DNA from: Pelagibacteraceae bacterium
GTDB lineage: Bacteria; Pseudomonadota; Alphaproteobacteria; Pelagibacterales; Pelagibacteraceae
DNA: 50,601 nt
Reading direction: 5' to 3'
NCBI GenBank assembly: GCA_008638125.1
Contig: VTPM01000003.1
Span: forward strand, 1 to 50,601
Shown: in pieces, positions 36,017 to 49,729 of the stretch
Numbering within the stretch: position 1 is the stretch's first letter
How the letters are laid out: each line of letters opens with the position of its first letter
Translations under genes and position numbers: made by a program
The notes under the pieces: model-generated
Seen by the model: the letters and a program-made list of their open reading frames with translations, nothing else
Database searches by the model: none
Told to the model about the DNA's origin: nothing

Positions 36017-36943
36017 ATGAAAAAAAAAATTTTGCTTATCCAGGGAGGTTCATCAAGTGAAAGAGAAATAAGCTTAAGATCTGGAAAGGCATGTCAGAAA
36101 GCTCTTCGTCAATTAGATTTTAAGGTAATTGTATTTGATCCATTTAAAGACAAGCTCATAAAGATAAAAAATTTAAAAGTTAATAAAATTTTTAATGCAC
36201 TACATGGAAGGGACGGGGAAGATGGGATTGTTCAAGGTTATTTTGAGTATTTTAAAATTCCTTATACACATTCAGGAATCACTTCTTCAATGAATGCAAT
36301 GGATAAAATATTTTCAAAAAAAATATTTATAAAAAATAATTTAAAGACACCAAATTTTATTTCATTAAATGCCATTACTTATTTAGATTTTATAAAGAAC
36401 AAAAGTTTTAAAAAATCAAATTTACATTTCCCAGTTGTTGTTAAGCCATCCAATGAAGGGTCTAGTGTAGGAGTAGAAATTTGCAAAACTTTAAATCAAT
36501 TAAATTATTCTATAAGGAAACTTATCAAAAAATTTAAAACTTTAATAATCGAGGAATTTGTAGGTGGTCAAGAAATACAAGTTGCAGTTATTAATGGAAA
36601 AGCTTTAGGTGCAATAGAGTTAAAGCCAAAAAGAAAATTTTATGATTATAAGGCGAAGTATTCCAAATCTGCAAAGACAGAACATATTATGCCAGCTAAT
36701 TTAAAAGAAAATAAGTATAAGGAAGTTTTAGAATTAGCTCTTAAGGCACATAAAGCATTAAACTGTAAAGGAGTTACCAGATCTGATTTTAAATTCTTTA
36801 ACAATAAATTTTATATATTAGAAATAAATACGCAACCAGGCATGACAAACTTATCTTTAGTTCCAGAAATTGCAAAATTTTATGGAATTACTTTTTTAAA
36901 TCTTGTTAAAAATATTCTTAATGACGCAAGTACAAATAGATGA
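36017..36943 (+). CDS. ddl: D-alanine--D-alanine ligase
   Basis: ATP-grasp ligase producing the D-Ala-D-Ala used by the MurF half of the fused ligase. Motifs: LLIQGGSSSEREISLRSG at the N terminus, NALHGRDGEDGIVQG, SGITSSMNAMDKIFSK, VVKPSNEGSSVGVEI, IEEFVGGQEIQVAVI, YDYKAKY, and the metal-binding IEINTQPGMTNLS near the end. I chose the ATG at 36017, seven bases after the murB stop; a TTG at 35999 would add six residues and overlap murB. The length of ~308 residues is normal. ftsQ overlaps its end by 4 nt. Confidence 0.96.
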   Translation: MKKKILLIQGGSSSEREISLRSGKACQKALRQLDFKVIVFDPFKDKLIKIKNLKVNKIFNALHGRDGEDGIVQGYFEYFKIPYTHSGITSSMNAMDKIFSKKIFIKNNLKTPNFISLNAITYLDFIKNKSFKKSNLHFPVVVKPSNEGSSVGVEICKTLNQLNYSIRKLIKKFKTLIIEEFVGGQEIQVAVINGKALGAIELKPKRKFYDYKAKYSKSAKTEHIMPANLKENKYKEVLELALKAHKALNCKGVTRSDFKFFNNKFYILEINTQPGMTNLSLVPEIAKFYGITFLNLVKNILNDASTNR

Positions 36944-37608
36944 TTTTTAAACGAAAGTTTTTTTTTTTAATTATAATTTTTCTAATTTTTACAACCTACA
37001 ATCCTCAAAATAACAATTATAGTAATAGTTATTTGTTTCCAATAAAAAAAATAGAAATAGAGGGCAACAAGGCTATAGACAATAATGAAATAATAAAAGA
37101 TTTAGATTTTTTAAAAAATTCTAGCTTATTATTTGTCAACAAACAAAATATTGAAGATATTTTACTTAAAAACAAATTTGTATCTAAAATTATCTTAAAA
37201 AAAATATATCCCAACATATTAAGATTAATTATTTTTGAAAAAGAACCTGTGGCAGTTCAAATAATAGAAAAAAATAAATATTACATTACAAAAAAAAATG
37301 AAAATATTAATTTTTATGAACTAGAAATATATAAAGAATTACCAGTCATTTTTGGCAATCAAAAAGATTTTGATATTTTTTATGAAATTTTGGAAAAAAC
37401 TAATTTTGATATTTATAATATAAAAGCTTTTTACTATTTTGATGTTGGCAGATGGGATATAATGCTAATGGACGAAAGGATTATCAAATTACCAGAAAAA
37501 AATTATCAAAATATATTGGAAGAATTAAATTCAATTTTAAAAGATAATAATTTTTCTAAATATAAAATTTTTGATTACAGAATTAATAATCAGCTTATTT
37601 TAAAATGA
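36940..37608 (+). CDS. ftsQ: Cell division protein FtsQ (divergent)
   Basis: Bitopic membrane protein linking FtsL/FtsB to other division proteins. A short basic N terminus is followed by a single hydrophobic segment (residues ~6-19), then a POTRA-like domain (FPIKKIEIEGNKAIDNNEI, with LLFVNKQNIEDIL and KIYPNILRLIIFEKEPVAV) and the beta domain containing the family-typical ELPVIFG and KAFYYFDVGRWDIML. At 222 residues it is shorter than most alphaproteobacterial FtsQ, chiefly through loss of the long cytoplasmic tail. It overlaps ddl and ftsA by 4 nt each. Confidence 0.88.
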   Translation: MIFKRKFFFLIIIFLIFTTYNPQNNNYSNSYLFPIKKIEIEGNKAIDNNEIIKDLDFLKNSSLLFVNKQNIEDILLKNKFVSKIILKKIYPNILRLIIFEKEPVAVQIIEKNKYYITKKNENINFYELEIYKELPVIFGNQKDFDIFYEILEKTNFDIYNIKAFYYFDVGRWDIMLMDERIIKLPEKNYQNILEELNSILKDNNFSKYKIFDYRINNQLILK

Positions 37609-38804
37609 TACATAACAAACCAAATTTGATAATAGATTTAAATGATGAGTTTTTCTTATTTACTGTGTTTTCTTCTAATCAAGATAAAAAATTAGAGATA
37701 ATAAAAAAAAAAATAATAAAATCTTCAGGTATAAAAAATGGAAAAATTATCGATCAAAATTTAGTATCAAATTTAATTAAAAATACAATTAATGAGATTG
37801 AAGATGAAATAAATTTTTTTTTTTCTAGTACATCAATAATTATAAATCCTGCTGATATAAAATGTTTAAACATTAGCGGATATAAAAAATTGAATGGCTC
37901 TCAAGTTTTAAATGAAGATATAACTTTTATATTAAATGACATTAAAAACATTGTTAATGCAAATGAAAATAAATCTTCAGTTATTCATTTATTTAACTCA
38001 AGCTTTTCTCTAGATAGCGATAATTTAGAAAATTTACCAATTGGTTTATTTGGAGAATTTTATAATCAAAATATGTCATTTGTATTATTGGAAAATAATA
38101 TTTTAAAGAATTTTAAGATGGCTTTGAATGAAATAAACATCTCTATAGATAAAATAATTTTAAAGCCATTTGCTGAAGCAGTTCATTTAATATTCAACAA
38201 CAAATATAAGAATAATTTCTTTATATTTGAGCTAAAAAAAAATCAAATTCAACTTTCATTATTTAAAAATAAATCATTCATTTATTCAGAAAACTTTAAT
38301 TTTGGATTAAATTTAATTATCAAAGATATTTCTAAGTTATGCTCACTTAAAGAAGAAGAGATTGAGTTATTATTAAATGAATTAAATCTCAAAGAAATTT
38401 TATCTACAGACAATGAGTCAATTGTAGATAAAAAATACTTTTCTATTTCCCCATATAGAAAAATTAAGCATAAATTAATTTTTGAAATTATTAGTGCCAG
38501 GATAGATGAGTTAATCGATATTTGTATTAATAAAAATTCAAATTTAAGATTCTTAAAAAAAGATATTGTAAATATTTATCTCAAGCTTAATTCTGTGAAG
38601 TATTTTAAGAATATTCAATTTATATTGGAAAATGGAAATTATGCTTTAGCACTTGATTTTAGTCATAACTATTTAGATGAAGCATATAAGGGGACAGAAG
38701 GAGGCATTGAACTCATTTTAAACGGTTGGGAAAAAGAGGCCATTCCTGTGACTCAAATTAAAAAATCAATGATATCTCGTTTTTTTTCAAAACTTTTTGC
38801 ATAA
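37605..38804 (+). CDS. ftsA: Degenerate FtsA-like protein (ATP-binding loops lost, membrane helix kept)
   Basis: By position (after ftsQ, before lpxC) and by pattern this is FtsA, the actin-like protein that ties FtsZ to the membrane. Segments align in order: NLIIDL at the start, the 1C-like stretch INEIEDEINFFFSSTSIII, VIHLFNSSFSLD then LPIGLFGEF, DKIILKPFAEAVHLIF, FGLNLIIKDISKLC and FEIISARIDELIDI. The C-terminal helix SMISRFFSKLFA is a good membrane-targeting sequence. However, phosphate-1 (normally DIGTT/S) reads DLNDE, phosphate-2 (DIGGGTTD) reads ELKKNQIQ, and the adenosine GG-A motif is not recognisable. The frame is open over 399 residues, a normal FtsA length, so it is not a pseudogene. 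It probably serves as a non-nucleotide-binding anchor (inference). Confidence 0.8.
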   Translation: MIHNKPNLIIDLNDEFFLFTVFSSNQDKKLEIIKKKIIKSSGIKNGKIIDQNLVSNLIKNTINEIEDEINFFFSSTSIIINPADIKCLNISGYKKLNGSQVLNEDITFILNDIKNIVNANENKSSVIHLFNSSFSLDSDNLENLPIGLFGEFYNQNMSFVLLENNILKNFKMALNEINISIDKIILKPFAEAVHLIFNNKYKNNFFIFELKKNQIQLSLFKNKSFIYSENFNFGLNLIIKDISKLCSLKEEEIELLLNELNLKEILSTDNESIVDKKYFSISPYRKIKHKLIFEIISARIDELIDICINKNSNLRFLKKDIVNIYLKLNSVKYFKNIQFILENGNYALALDFSHNYLDEAYKGTEGGIELILNGWEKEAIPVTQIKKSMISRFFSKLFA

Positions 38805-38872
38805 TTAAGATTGTATTTTTTTGTAACATTAGTTGTTTTAGCCACTTCAAGATAGTTTTGTATAAGTATTTC

Positions 38873-39802
38873 ATGCTTAGCTTGTTCCAAAAAACAATTA
38901 AAGAAAAAGTTATTTTTAAGGGTCACGGTCTTCATAGTGGACTTAAAAGTGTACTTAAAATTATGCCCGCAGAAGAAAACTTTGGAATTGTTTTTAAAAG
39001 GATAGATCTAGAAAAAAACAATCTTATACTAGCAAATTATAAAAATGTAAGTTCAGCTCAATTATGCACAACACTTCAAAATGATTCAAAGGTAACTGTA
39101 TCAACAGTCGAGCATTTGTTAGCAGCGCTTTACATAACTGGAATTGATAATGCATTAATAGAAATAGATAATTCAGAAGTTCCAATTATGGATGGATCAT
39201 CAAAAGAATTTGTTGAAACAATTAATAGAATTGGCACTAAGGATTTAAAAGCAAAAAGAAAATATTTAAAAGTTACAAAAAAATTTGAGTACAAAAATGA
39301 AGAGAAGCTTGTTTCGATTGAACCAAATGATAGCAAAGAGTTGAATGTAGATTTTCAATTAGTTTATGCTAATAAACTTATTGGCACTCAAAGAAATGAA
39401 ATTAATTTTTCTAAAGAAGATTTAGAGGAAGTCTACTCTTCTAGAACGTTTTGCTTATTTGAAGATATAGAACAGATCAAAAAAATTGGTTTAGCCAAAG
39501 GAGGCTCGCTTGACAATGCTGTGGTTGTTAAAAATAATGAAATATTAAATTCTGGCGGATTAAGAAATTCAAAAGAGTTTGTTAATCATAAAATTTTAGA
39601 TTTAGCCGGAGATTTTTTACTTTCAGGTTACAGAATACTTGGAAATGTAAAATGTGTGCAAGGTGGACACAGCCTAAGTAATTTATTTTTAAGAGCCTTT
39701 TTAAGTGATAAGTCAAACTTTGTTACCTTAGAGCTGGAAGAAATGCTTCAGGTTAAGTCTTTACCCAATCAATTAGATCAAAAGCTAGCCGTTAACGCTT
39801 AA
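38873..39802 (+). CDS. lpxC: UDP-3-O-acyl-N-acetylglucosamine deacetylase
   Basis: Zinc deacetylase at the committed step of lipid A synthesis. FKGHGLHSG is at the N terminus. The zinc ligands are H81 (TVEHLLAAL), H239 and D243 (HKILDLAGD), with the general acid H266 in GGHSLSN. E-to-DN segment NSEVPIMDGSS carries another conserved active-site part. The ATG at 38873 is used; a TTG at 38858 would add five residues. The 68-nt gap from ftsA is the first real break after the dcw run, so lpxC may have its own promoter; no convincing -35/-10 pair is seen. Its presence means the cell makes lipid A. Confidence 0.96.
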   Translation: MLSLFQKTIKEKVIFKGHGLHSGLKSVLKIMPAEENFGIVFKRIDLEKNNLILANYKNVSSAQLCTTLQNDSKVTVSTVEHLLAALYITGIDNALIEIDNSEVPIMDGSSKEFVETINRIGTKDLKAKRKYLKVTKKFEYKNEEKLVSIEPNDSKELNVDFQLVYANKLIGTQRNEINFSKEDLEEVYSSRTFCLFEDIEQIKKIGLAKGGSLDNAVVVKNNEILNSGGLRNSKEFVNHKILDLAGDFLLSGYRILGNVKCVQGGHSLSNLFLRAFLSDKSNFVTLELEEMLQVKSLPNQLDQKLAVNA

Positions 39803-39853
39803 ATTTATTCATTAAAATTTACCTAATAAGTTAAATTTGATATGAGTGAATGA

Positions 39854-44426
<4,573 letters not shown>

Positions 44427-44439
<13 letters not shown>

Positions 44440-46478
44440 TTTAACATTTTATTCTTTTTATATCGTTCCCATCCAGGACTTCGATACCCTTCATCAAATT
44501 CTAAACTAGTATCTTGGTTAAACTCAAATTCATCATTAGCTGTTGAACCAAAATCTATTTCATTTTTTTCTACATTTTCATCTGGTATCTCATTTACAAA
44601 CCTTGAAGGTAATGCATCCATCCAATCACCATGATATGATCTTTTCATGGCAAATGATAAAAAAGCCTCTTGCTTTGCTCTTGTTATGCCAACATAAGCT
44701 AATCTTCTCTCTTCTTCCAATGCACTATCACCTTTTTCTTCAAGCGATTTCTGGTGTGGAAATAATCCTTCTTCCCAGCCAGGTAAAAAAACTACATCAA
44801 ATTCAAGTCCTTTTGCAGCATGCATTGTCATTAAATTGATCTTTTCTCCTTCCCATTCTTTATCAATAGATGTTGCTAAGGAGACGTGCTCTAGAAAGGA
44901 TTGTAAATTATCATAGTCATGCATTGCTCTTAAAAGTTCTTTAATATTTTCAAGTCTATTTTCGTTTTCTAAATCTTTTTTATTTTTTAACATTTCTGAA
45001 TATCCAGACTCGTCTAAAACTAATTTTAAAAGATCATAATGTTTGTTAGTTTTTGCATCCAATCTCCATTTATCAATCATTTTTGTTAATTGACTAAGAC
45101 TAGTTTTGATTTTTGGCTTTAGGGAATCTATTTCTATATTTTTTTTTATTGAATCTTCCAAACAAAGTTTATTTTTTTGTCCAAAACTATACAATAGATT
45201 TAAAGTACTCTCGCCAACACCTCTCCTAGGATTTTCTATAACTCTTTCTAATGCAAGATCATCATATTTTTGATTGATAATCCTCAAATAAGCTACAGCA
45301 TCTTTAATTTCAGCTCTTTCATAAAATCTAGTTCCTCCAAGCACTCGGTATCCAAGTCCAATTTTTAGAAATCTTTCTTCAAATTCTCTTGTTTGGTAAA
45401 TCGCTCTAACTAGTATGGCAACGTTATTTAAGGAATATTTTTTCTTAAGCTTATTTTCTATAATATCGCTTATGGCTTCAGCTTCTTCTCTACCAGTTTG
45501 ATAACAATTCAATTTAACTTTTTCACCCTGTTGAGATGAAGACCAGAGTTTTTTCTCAACCCTTCCATTGTTATGAGAAATTAAAGTAGAGGCAGTTTCT
45601 AAAATATTTTTTGTTGATCTATAATTTTGTTCTAATTTAAAAACTTTACAATTTTTATATAAATGATCAAATGTAAGAAAATTTTTTATTTCAGCACCTC
45701 TCCAACTATAAATAGATTGATCATCATCACCTACGCAGCAAATATTTTGATTTTCATTAACTAGTAAATTAAGCCATTTGTTTTGGATGAAATTTGTATC
45801 TTGAAACTCATCTACTAGAATATATTTAAAATTATTATTATATATTTTTTTAATATCTAGATGATTTTCAAAAAGTTTAACACAGTACAATATTAAATCT
45901 CCAAAATCACAAGCATTAAGATCTCTAATTTTTGATTGGTAAATTTTATAAACTTTAAAAATTGATTTTTCTAAACCAGAAAACTTTTCATCCTTTATGT
46001 CTTCTGGTAGCAATCCTTTATTTTTCCATTTATCTATAAATGATAAAATAAATTGAGGAGTAATCTTTTTTGCATCTATATCCTCAGCTTTACAGATATT
46101 CCTAACTATTTTTTTTTGATCATCAGTATCTAAGATCGTAAAATTCCCTTTTAGGCCTATTGCTTCAGCATGTCTTCTGAGAAACTTGACACTAATAGAG
46201 TGGAATGTTCCAAGCCAAGGAACTGCTGTAGACTTTTCTTTTACATAACTCATTACTCTACTTTGCATTTCTTTGGCCGCCTTATTAGTAAAAGTCACAC
46301 ATAATATTTGATTAGGCCAAGCTTTTTTTGAATTAATAATGTGGGCAAGTCTTGTGGTAAGCACTCTTGTTTTTCCCGATCCTGCTCCTGCAACAATTAG
46401 GTTGGGTCCTTCAGTGCTTAGAACGGCCTCCTTTTGCTCCTTGTTTAAATTTTCAATTAATTTATTTATAGAATCCAT
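44427..46478 (-). CDS. UvrD/PcrA-type superfamily 1 DNA helicase
   Basis: ATP-dependent 3'-5' helicase for repair and for clearing replication obstacles. Motif Q/I region LNKEQKEAVLS with Walker A GAGSGKT (31-37), TFTNKAAKEM (Ia), LVDEFQDTN (II), VGDDDQSIYSWRGA (III), LEQNYRS (IV), INLMTMHAAKGLEFDVVF (V) and RRLAYVGITRAK (VI) are all present. I use the ATG at 46478; an in-frame TTG at 46493 would add five residues. At ~683 residues it is slightly shorter than E. coli UvrD (720). With uvrB and uvrC in the window it likely provides the excision step of repair, although Rep/PcrA roles are possible. Confidence 0.95.
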
Positions 46479-46559
46479 ATTAAAATAAGCCAAATATATA
46501 CTACTTATTTATGCTTAATAAATATTTAAATAATGGAATAATAATCGTTAGAGTTAAAA

Positions 46560-47900
46560 ATGTTTAAAACTATTAATTTTTTTTTAAAAAAAAAAAATCT
46601 TTCAGTTTTAATATTGTATTTATTAATTTTTTTCCTTTTTCTAATTTTTATTTACTTAAGTTCACCAAAATTTTTTAATATTTCAAAAGAGTTATTAGAA
46701 AAAAATTTAAAAACAAATCATAATATAAATTTATCATCTTCAACAAATTTTAAATATCAAATATTTCCAACGCCAAGAATTATAGCTTCAGATGTAAATT
46801 TAAATTCTGAGGATAACATTTTCCAAGTTGAAAATAGTGAAATCTCATTTGTATTAAAATTTAATAAAATTTTAGATTTTAAAAATTTGAATTATAAAAA
46901 ATTAATTATCTCAAAGGGAAATTTAACCTTTGATTTAAAAAAAAGTACCAATGTAATTAATTTTTTAAAAAAAAATAATAAAAAAATTATTTTTGAAAAA
47001 AATCAACTTTATTTAACTCAAGAAAATGAAGATTTAATTGTCATAAACAATTCTAGAATACAATTAAATAGTGATAATTTAAAAAAAGAATTAGTTTTAA
47101 ATGGATTATTTTTAGATAATAAAATTAATTTATCTTTAACTAACTTATCAGATAAAAAAAATAATTTGATATTAAAAATTCCAAGTTTAGATATTACTAC
47201 CAATGTTGTCTTTGAAAAAAATAATCTAACCAATGTTTATGATGGCACAATCAATATTCAAGTACTAAATAATCTTTTATTTTTTAAATTTTTCAAGGAT
47301 AAAAGCTTTAACATTGAACAAGGTTATATTAGAAATGATTTGATAAACTCATCAATATTAGGCGATATAATTTTAAAGCCTAATTTTTTTATAAATCTCA
47401 CTTTAGAGCCAAATTATCTAAAGATTAAAAAAATATTTAATTTAACTAATATGAGTTTTTTCAAAGAAGACTACTTGAATAATATAGAAATGCTAAAAAA
47501 AATAAATGGTTCAGTAAGTATAAAACAAATATTAAATGGAGAAATTATTTTTGAAAATAATCAAATAATCTTGAAAAATTTTTACAATGAAGCTGATAAT
47601 AATTATATTATTAATGCTCAAATAAATGAATATGGAAAAAAGGGTAAAATTAGATTTCAACTTACAAAAAAATTAAACAATAAAGATAACGTAACTAATA
47701 ATATAGAAATAATTGGTTATCTTATTCCTTTTGAATCAAAAATCATTTTCAATCAAATCTCATTAGACAATGTTGAATATTCAATTGATCAAGTAGAAGA
47801 ATTAGAAACAAAGTTTAATAAGGAAGTAATAGAGAAATCTTTAGATAATCTATTTGAAAAAGCAAAACTGGATAATTTTTTTAAATCTTTAATAAATTAA
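46560..47900 (+). CDS. AsmA-like membrane protein
   Basis: 446-residue protein with one N-terminal membrane anchor (hydrophobic stretch at residues ~18-34) and a long periplasmic part made of short alternating beta strands, rich in Asn, Lys and Ile. Features typical of AsmA: the pre-strand FNISKELLEKNLKTNHNINL, then FPTPRIIASDVNLNS and FQVENSEISFVLKFNKIL, and repeated strands such as KLIISKGNLTFDL. AsmA-type proteins are thought to form bridges carrying lipids to the outer membrane. It is short for the family (E. coli AsmA ~617). It is divergent from the helicase gene; its stop is one base from the fumC stop on the other strand. Confidence 0.72.
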   Translation: MFKTINFFLKKKNLSVLILYLLIFFLFLIFIYLSSPKFFNISKELLEKNLKTNHNINLSSSTNFKYQIFPTPRIIASDVNLNSEDNIFQVENSEISFVLKFNKILDFKNLNYKKLIISKGNLTFDLKKSTNVINFLKKNNKKIIFEKNQLYLTQENEDLIVINNSRIQLNSDNLKKELVLNGLFLDNKINLSLTNLSDKKNNLILKIPSLDITTNVVFEKNNLTNVYDGTINIQVLNNLLFFKFFKDKSFNIEQGYIRNDLINSSILGDIILKPNFFINLTLEPNYLKIKKIFNLTNMSFFKEDYLNNIEMLKKINGSVSIKQILNGEIIFENNQIILKNFYNEADNNYIINAQINEYGKKGKIRFQLTKKLNNKDNVTNNIEIIGYLIPFESKIIFNQISLDNVEYSIDQVEELETKFNKEVIEKSLDNLFEKAKLDNFFKSLIN

Positions 47901-47901
47901 A

Positions 47902-49290
47902 TTACTTTGGCTTAGTCATCAACATAGGGTTCATGATCTTGTCGTATTCTTTTTCATTTAGAACACCTGATTTAATGACCTCTTCCTTTAAAGTCGTACC
48001 ATTCTTGTGAGCAGTCTTTGCAATTTTGGCTGCATTGTCGTAACCAATTTTAGGAGCAAGAGCTGTAACTAACATTAACGAATTATCTAATAAATATTTA
48101 ATTCTTTTTGTGTCTGCTTTGATTCCCCTAACGCAGTATTCAGCAAAAGTTTTTGATGAGTCTGCCATAATTTCAATTGACTGCAATATGTTGTGAGCAA
48201 TTAAAGGTTTAAAAACATTTAATTCAAAATGCCCATGAGATCCTGCCATAGTTATTCCATTATGGTTTCCAATTACTTTAACACATACCATTGTAACGGC
48301 TTCAGATTGAGTTGGATTTACTTTTCCTGGCATTATTGATGAGCCAGGTTCGTTAGAAGGTAAGATCAATTCACCGTATCCAGCCCTAGGGCCAGAGCCT
48401 AAAAATCTTATATCATTTGCAATTTTCATTAGACAAACTGCTGCTGTATTCATTGCTCCTGAAAAATGAACAATCGGATCATGAGTTGCTAATGCAGCAA
48501 ATTTGTTTGGAGAAACTTTAAATGGAAGTTTTGTTATTTTGCTAATTTCTTTTACGATTTGTTTGTCAAAATTTTTTCTTGTATTTAAGCCTGTTCCTAC
48601 AGCAGTTCCACCTTGAGCTAAATAAAATATTTCTTCTAAAGCTTTCTCTATTCTTTTAATCGATTCTTTTAATTGAAATTGATATCCTGAAAACTCTTGA
48701 CCCAAAGTCAAAGGAGTTGCATCCTGTAGATGCGTTCTACCTAATTTCACGATTTTTTTGAATTGTTTAACTTTTTTTCCCAATTCTTTTTCCAAGAGCT
48801 TGAGAGAAGGTAATAACTTTTGCTTGGCTTTGATTACGATAGCTATATGCATAGCTGAAGGAAAAACATCATTTGTTGATTGTGATTTATTAACATGATC
48901 ATTTGGATGTACGGGTTTTTTTGTGCCCATTTTTCCACCCATCATCTCAATTGCCCTATTAGCAATTACTTCATTAACATTCATATTTGTTTGTGTGCCT
49001 GAGCCAGTTTGCCAAACTTTTAAGGGGAAATGATTGTCTAATTTTCCTTTAATTACTTCTTCAGAGGCTTTGATAATGTATTTGCTAATTCTTTGATCTA
49101 AATCTTTGTTTTTTGCATTAACGATAGCTGCAGCTTTTTTTATGATGGCAATGGAATGTATAACAATTGGCCTAACTAGAAAGTCTCCAATATTAAAATA
49201 TTTCTTTGACCTCTCAGTTGATGCACCCCAATACTTATCACCATCTACTCTGATTTTACCAATACTGTCAAATTCTGTTCTGTATTTCAT
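47902..49290 (-). CDS. fumC: Fumarate hydratase class II
   Basis: TCA-cycle fumarase of the iron-free class II type. It begins [22 protein letters not shown]. Motifs: [20 protein letters not shown] (substrate binding), [42 protein letters not shown] (catalytic His), and the superfamily signature [15 protein letters not shown] near residue 315-330. I chose the ATG at 49290, giving ~462 residues as in E. coli (467). The frame could be extended to a TTG at 49329, but the extra residues are not family-like and would cover most of the divergent intergenic region. Confidence 0.96.
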   Translation of the reverse strand: MKYRTEFDSIGKIRVDGDKYWGASTERSKKYFNIGDFLVRPIVIHSIAIIKKAAAIVNAKNKDLDQRISKYIIKASEEVIKGKLDNHFPLKVWQTGSGTQTNMNVNEVIANRAIEMMGGKMGTKKPVHPNDHVNKSQSTNDVFPSAMHIAIVIKAKQKLLPSLKLLEKELGKKVKQFKKIVKLGRTHLQDATPLTLGQEFSGYQFQLKESIKRIEKALEEIFYLAQGGTAVGTGLNTRKNFDKQIVKEISKITKLPFKVSPNKFAALATHDPIVHFSGAMNTAAVCLMKIANDIRFLGSGPRAGYGELILPSNEPGSSIMPGKVNPTQSEAVTMVCVKVIGNHNGITMAGSHGHFELNVFKPLIAHNILQSIEIMADSSKTFAEYCVRGIKADTKRIKYLLDNSLMLVTALAPKIGYDNAAKIAKTAHKNGTTLKEEVIKSGVLNEKEYDKIMNPMLMTKPK

Positions 49291-49304
49291 GAAGAGATTA
49301 AAGT

Positions 49305-49310
49305 TATAAT
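49305..49310 (+). promoter_or_regulatory. TATAAT -10 element before the MazG-like gene
   Basis: A perfect TATAAT at 49305-49310 lies 41 nt before the ATG at 49352. A purine-rich AAGGGG follows at ~49336-49341, a plausible though distant ribosome site. No good -35 is seen 16-18 nt upstream. Confidence 0.35.
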
Positions 49311-49351
49311 ATATCTTAATTTGAAACAAATCAAATAAGGGGTTTAATATT

Positions 49352-49723
49352 ATGAGTAATTTTCAAAGTGTTAAAAAGTTTATGCAAACTTTTGGCCAGG
49401 AGGTAAAAAATAGAGCAGAGTTTCCAAATGAGAAAATAGTTAAATTAAGATACGATCTGATTAAAGAAGAATTAGATGAACTTCATCAAGCAATCACCGA
49501 TAAAGACATCAAAGAAGTAGCTGATGCTTTAACTGACATTTTATACGTTACATATGGGGCAGGCCATGCTTTTGGCATTGATTTAGATAGATGCTTTAAA
49601 GAGGTTCAAGATTCAAATATGAGCAAATTAGGTTCAGACGGAAAGCCTATATATAACGAGCAAGGAAAGGTAATGAAAGGTCCTAACTATTTTAAACCAG
49701 ATCTAAGTAAATATCTTAGTTAG
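49352..49723 (+). CDS. MazG-like all-alpha nucleotide pyrophosphohydrolase
   Basis: 123-residue protein of the all-alpha NTP-PPase superfamily. The Mg-binding ExxE...ExxD pattern is clear: [10 protein letters not shown] at about residues 38-47 and [12 protein letters not shown] at ~55-66. [20 protein letters not shown], typical of the phosphoribosyl-ATP/HAM1-like branch, follows, with a C-terminal [10 protein letters not shown]. It probably hydrolyses a nucleotide triphosphate, perhaps house-cleaning of modified dNTPs; the substrate is not fixed by sequence. The next gene starts six bases after its stop, so they may be co-transcribed. Confidence 0.85.
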   Translation: MSNFQSVKKFMQTFGQEVKNRAEFPNEKIVKLRYDLIKEELDELHQAITDKDIKEVADALTDILYVTYGAGHAFGIDLDRCFKEVQDSNMSKLGSDGKPIYNEQGKVMKGPNYFKPDLSKYLS

Positions 49724-49729
49724 AAATTA

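Noticed and set aside
38858-38872. TTG start for lpxC
   Set aside because: The ATG at 38873 leaves a normal LpxC N terminus; the five extra residues have no support.
44543-44839. 98-codon plus-strand open frame inside the UvrD-type helicase
   Set aside because: Antisense to the conserved helicase motifs V and VI; no recognisable protein features beyond His/Leu-rich composition.
49291-49329. Thirteen-residue N-terminal extension of fumC from a TTG
   Set aside because: The residues are not family-like and the ATG at 49290 gives the normal fumarase length.
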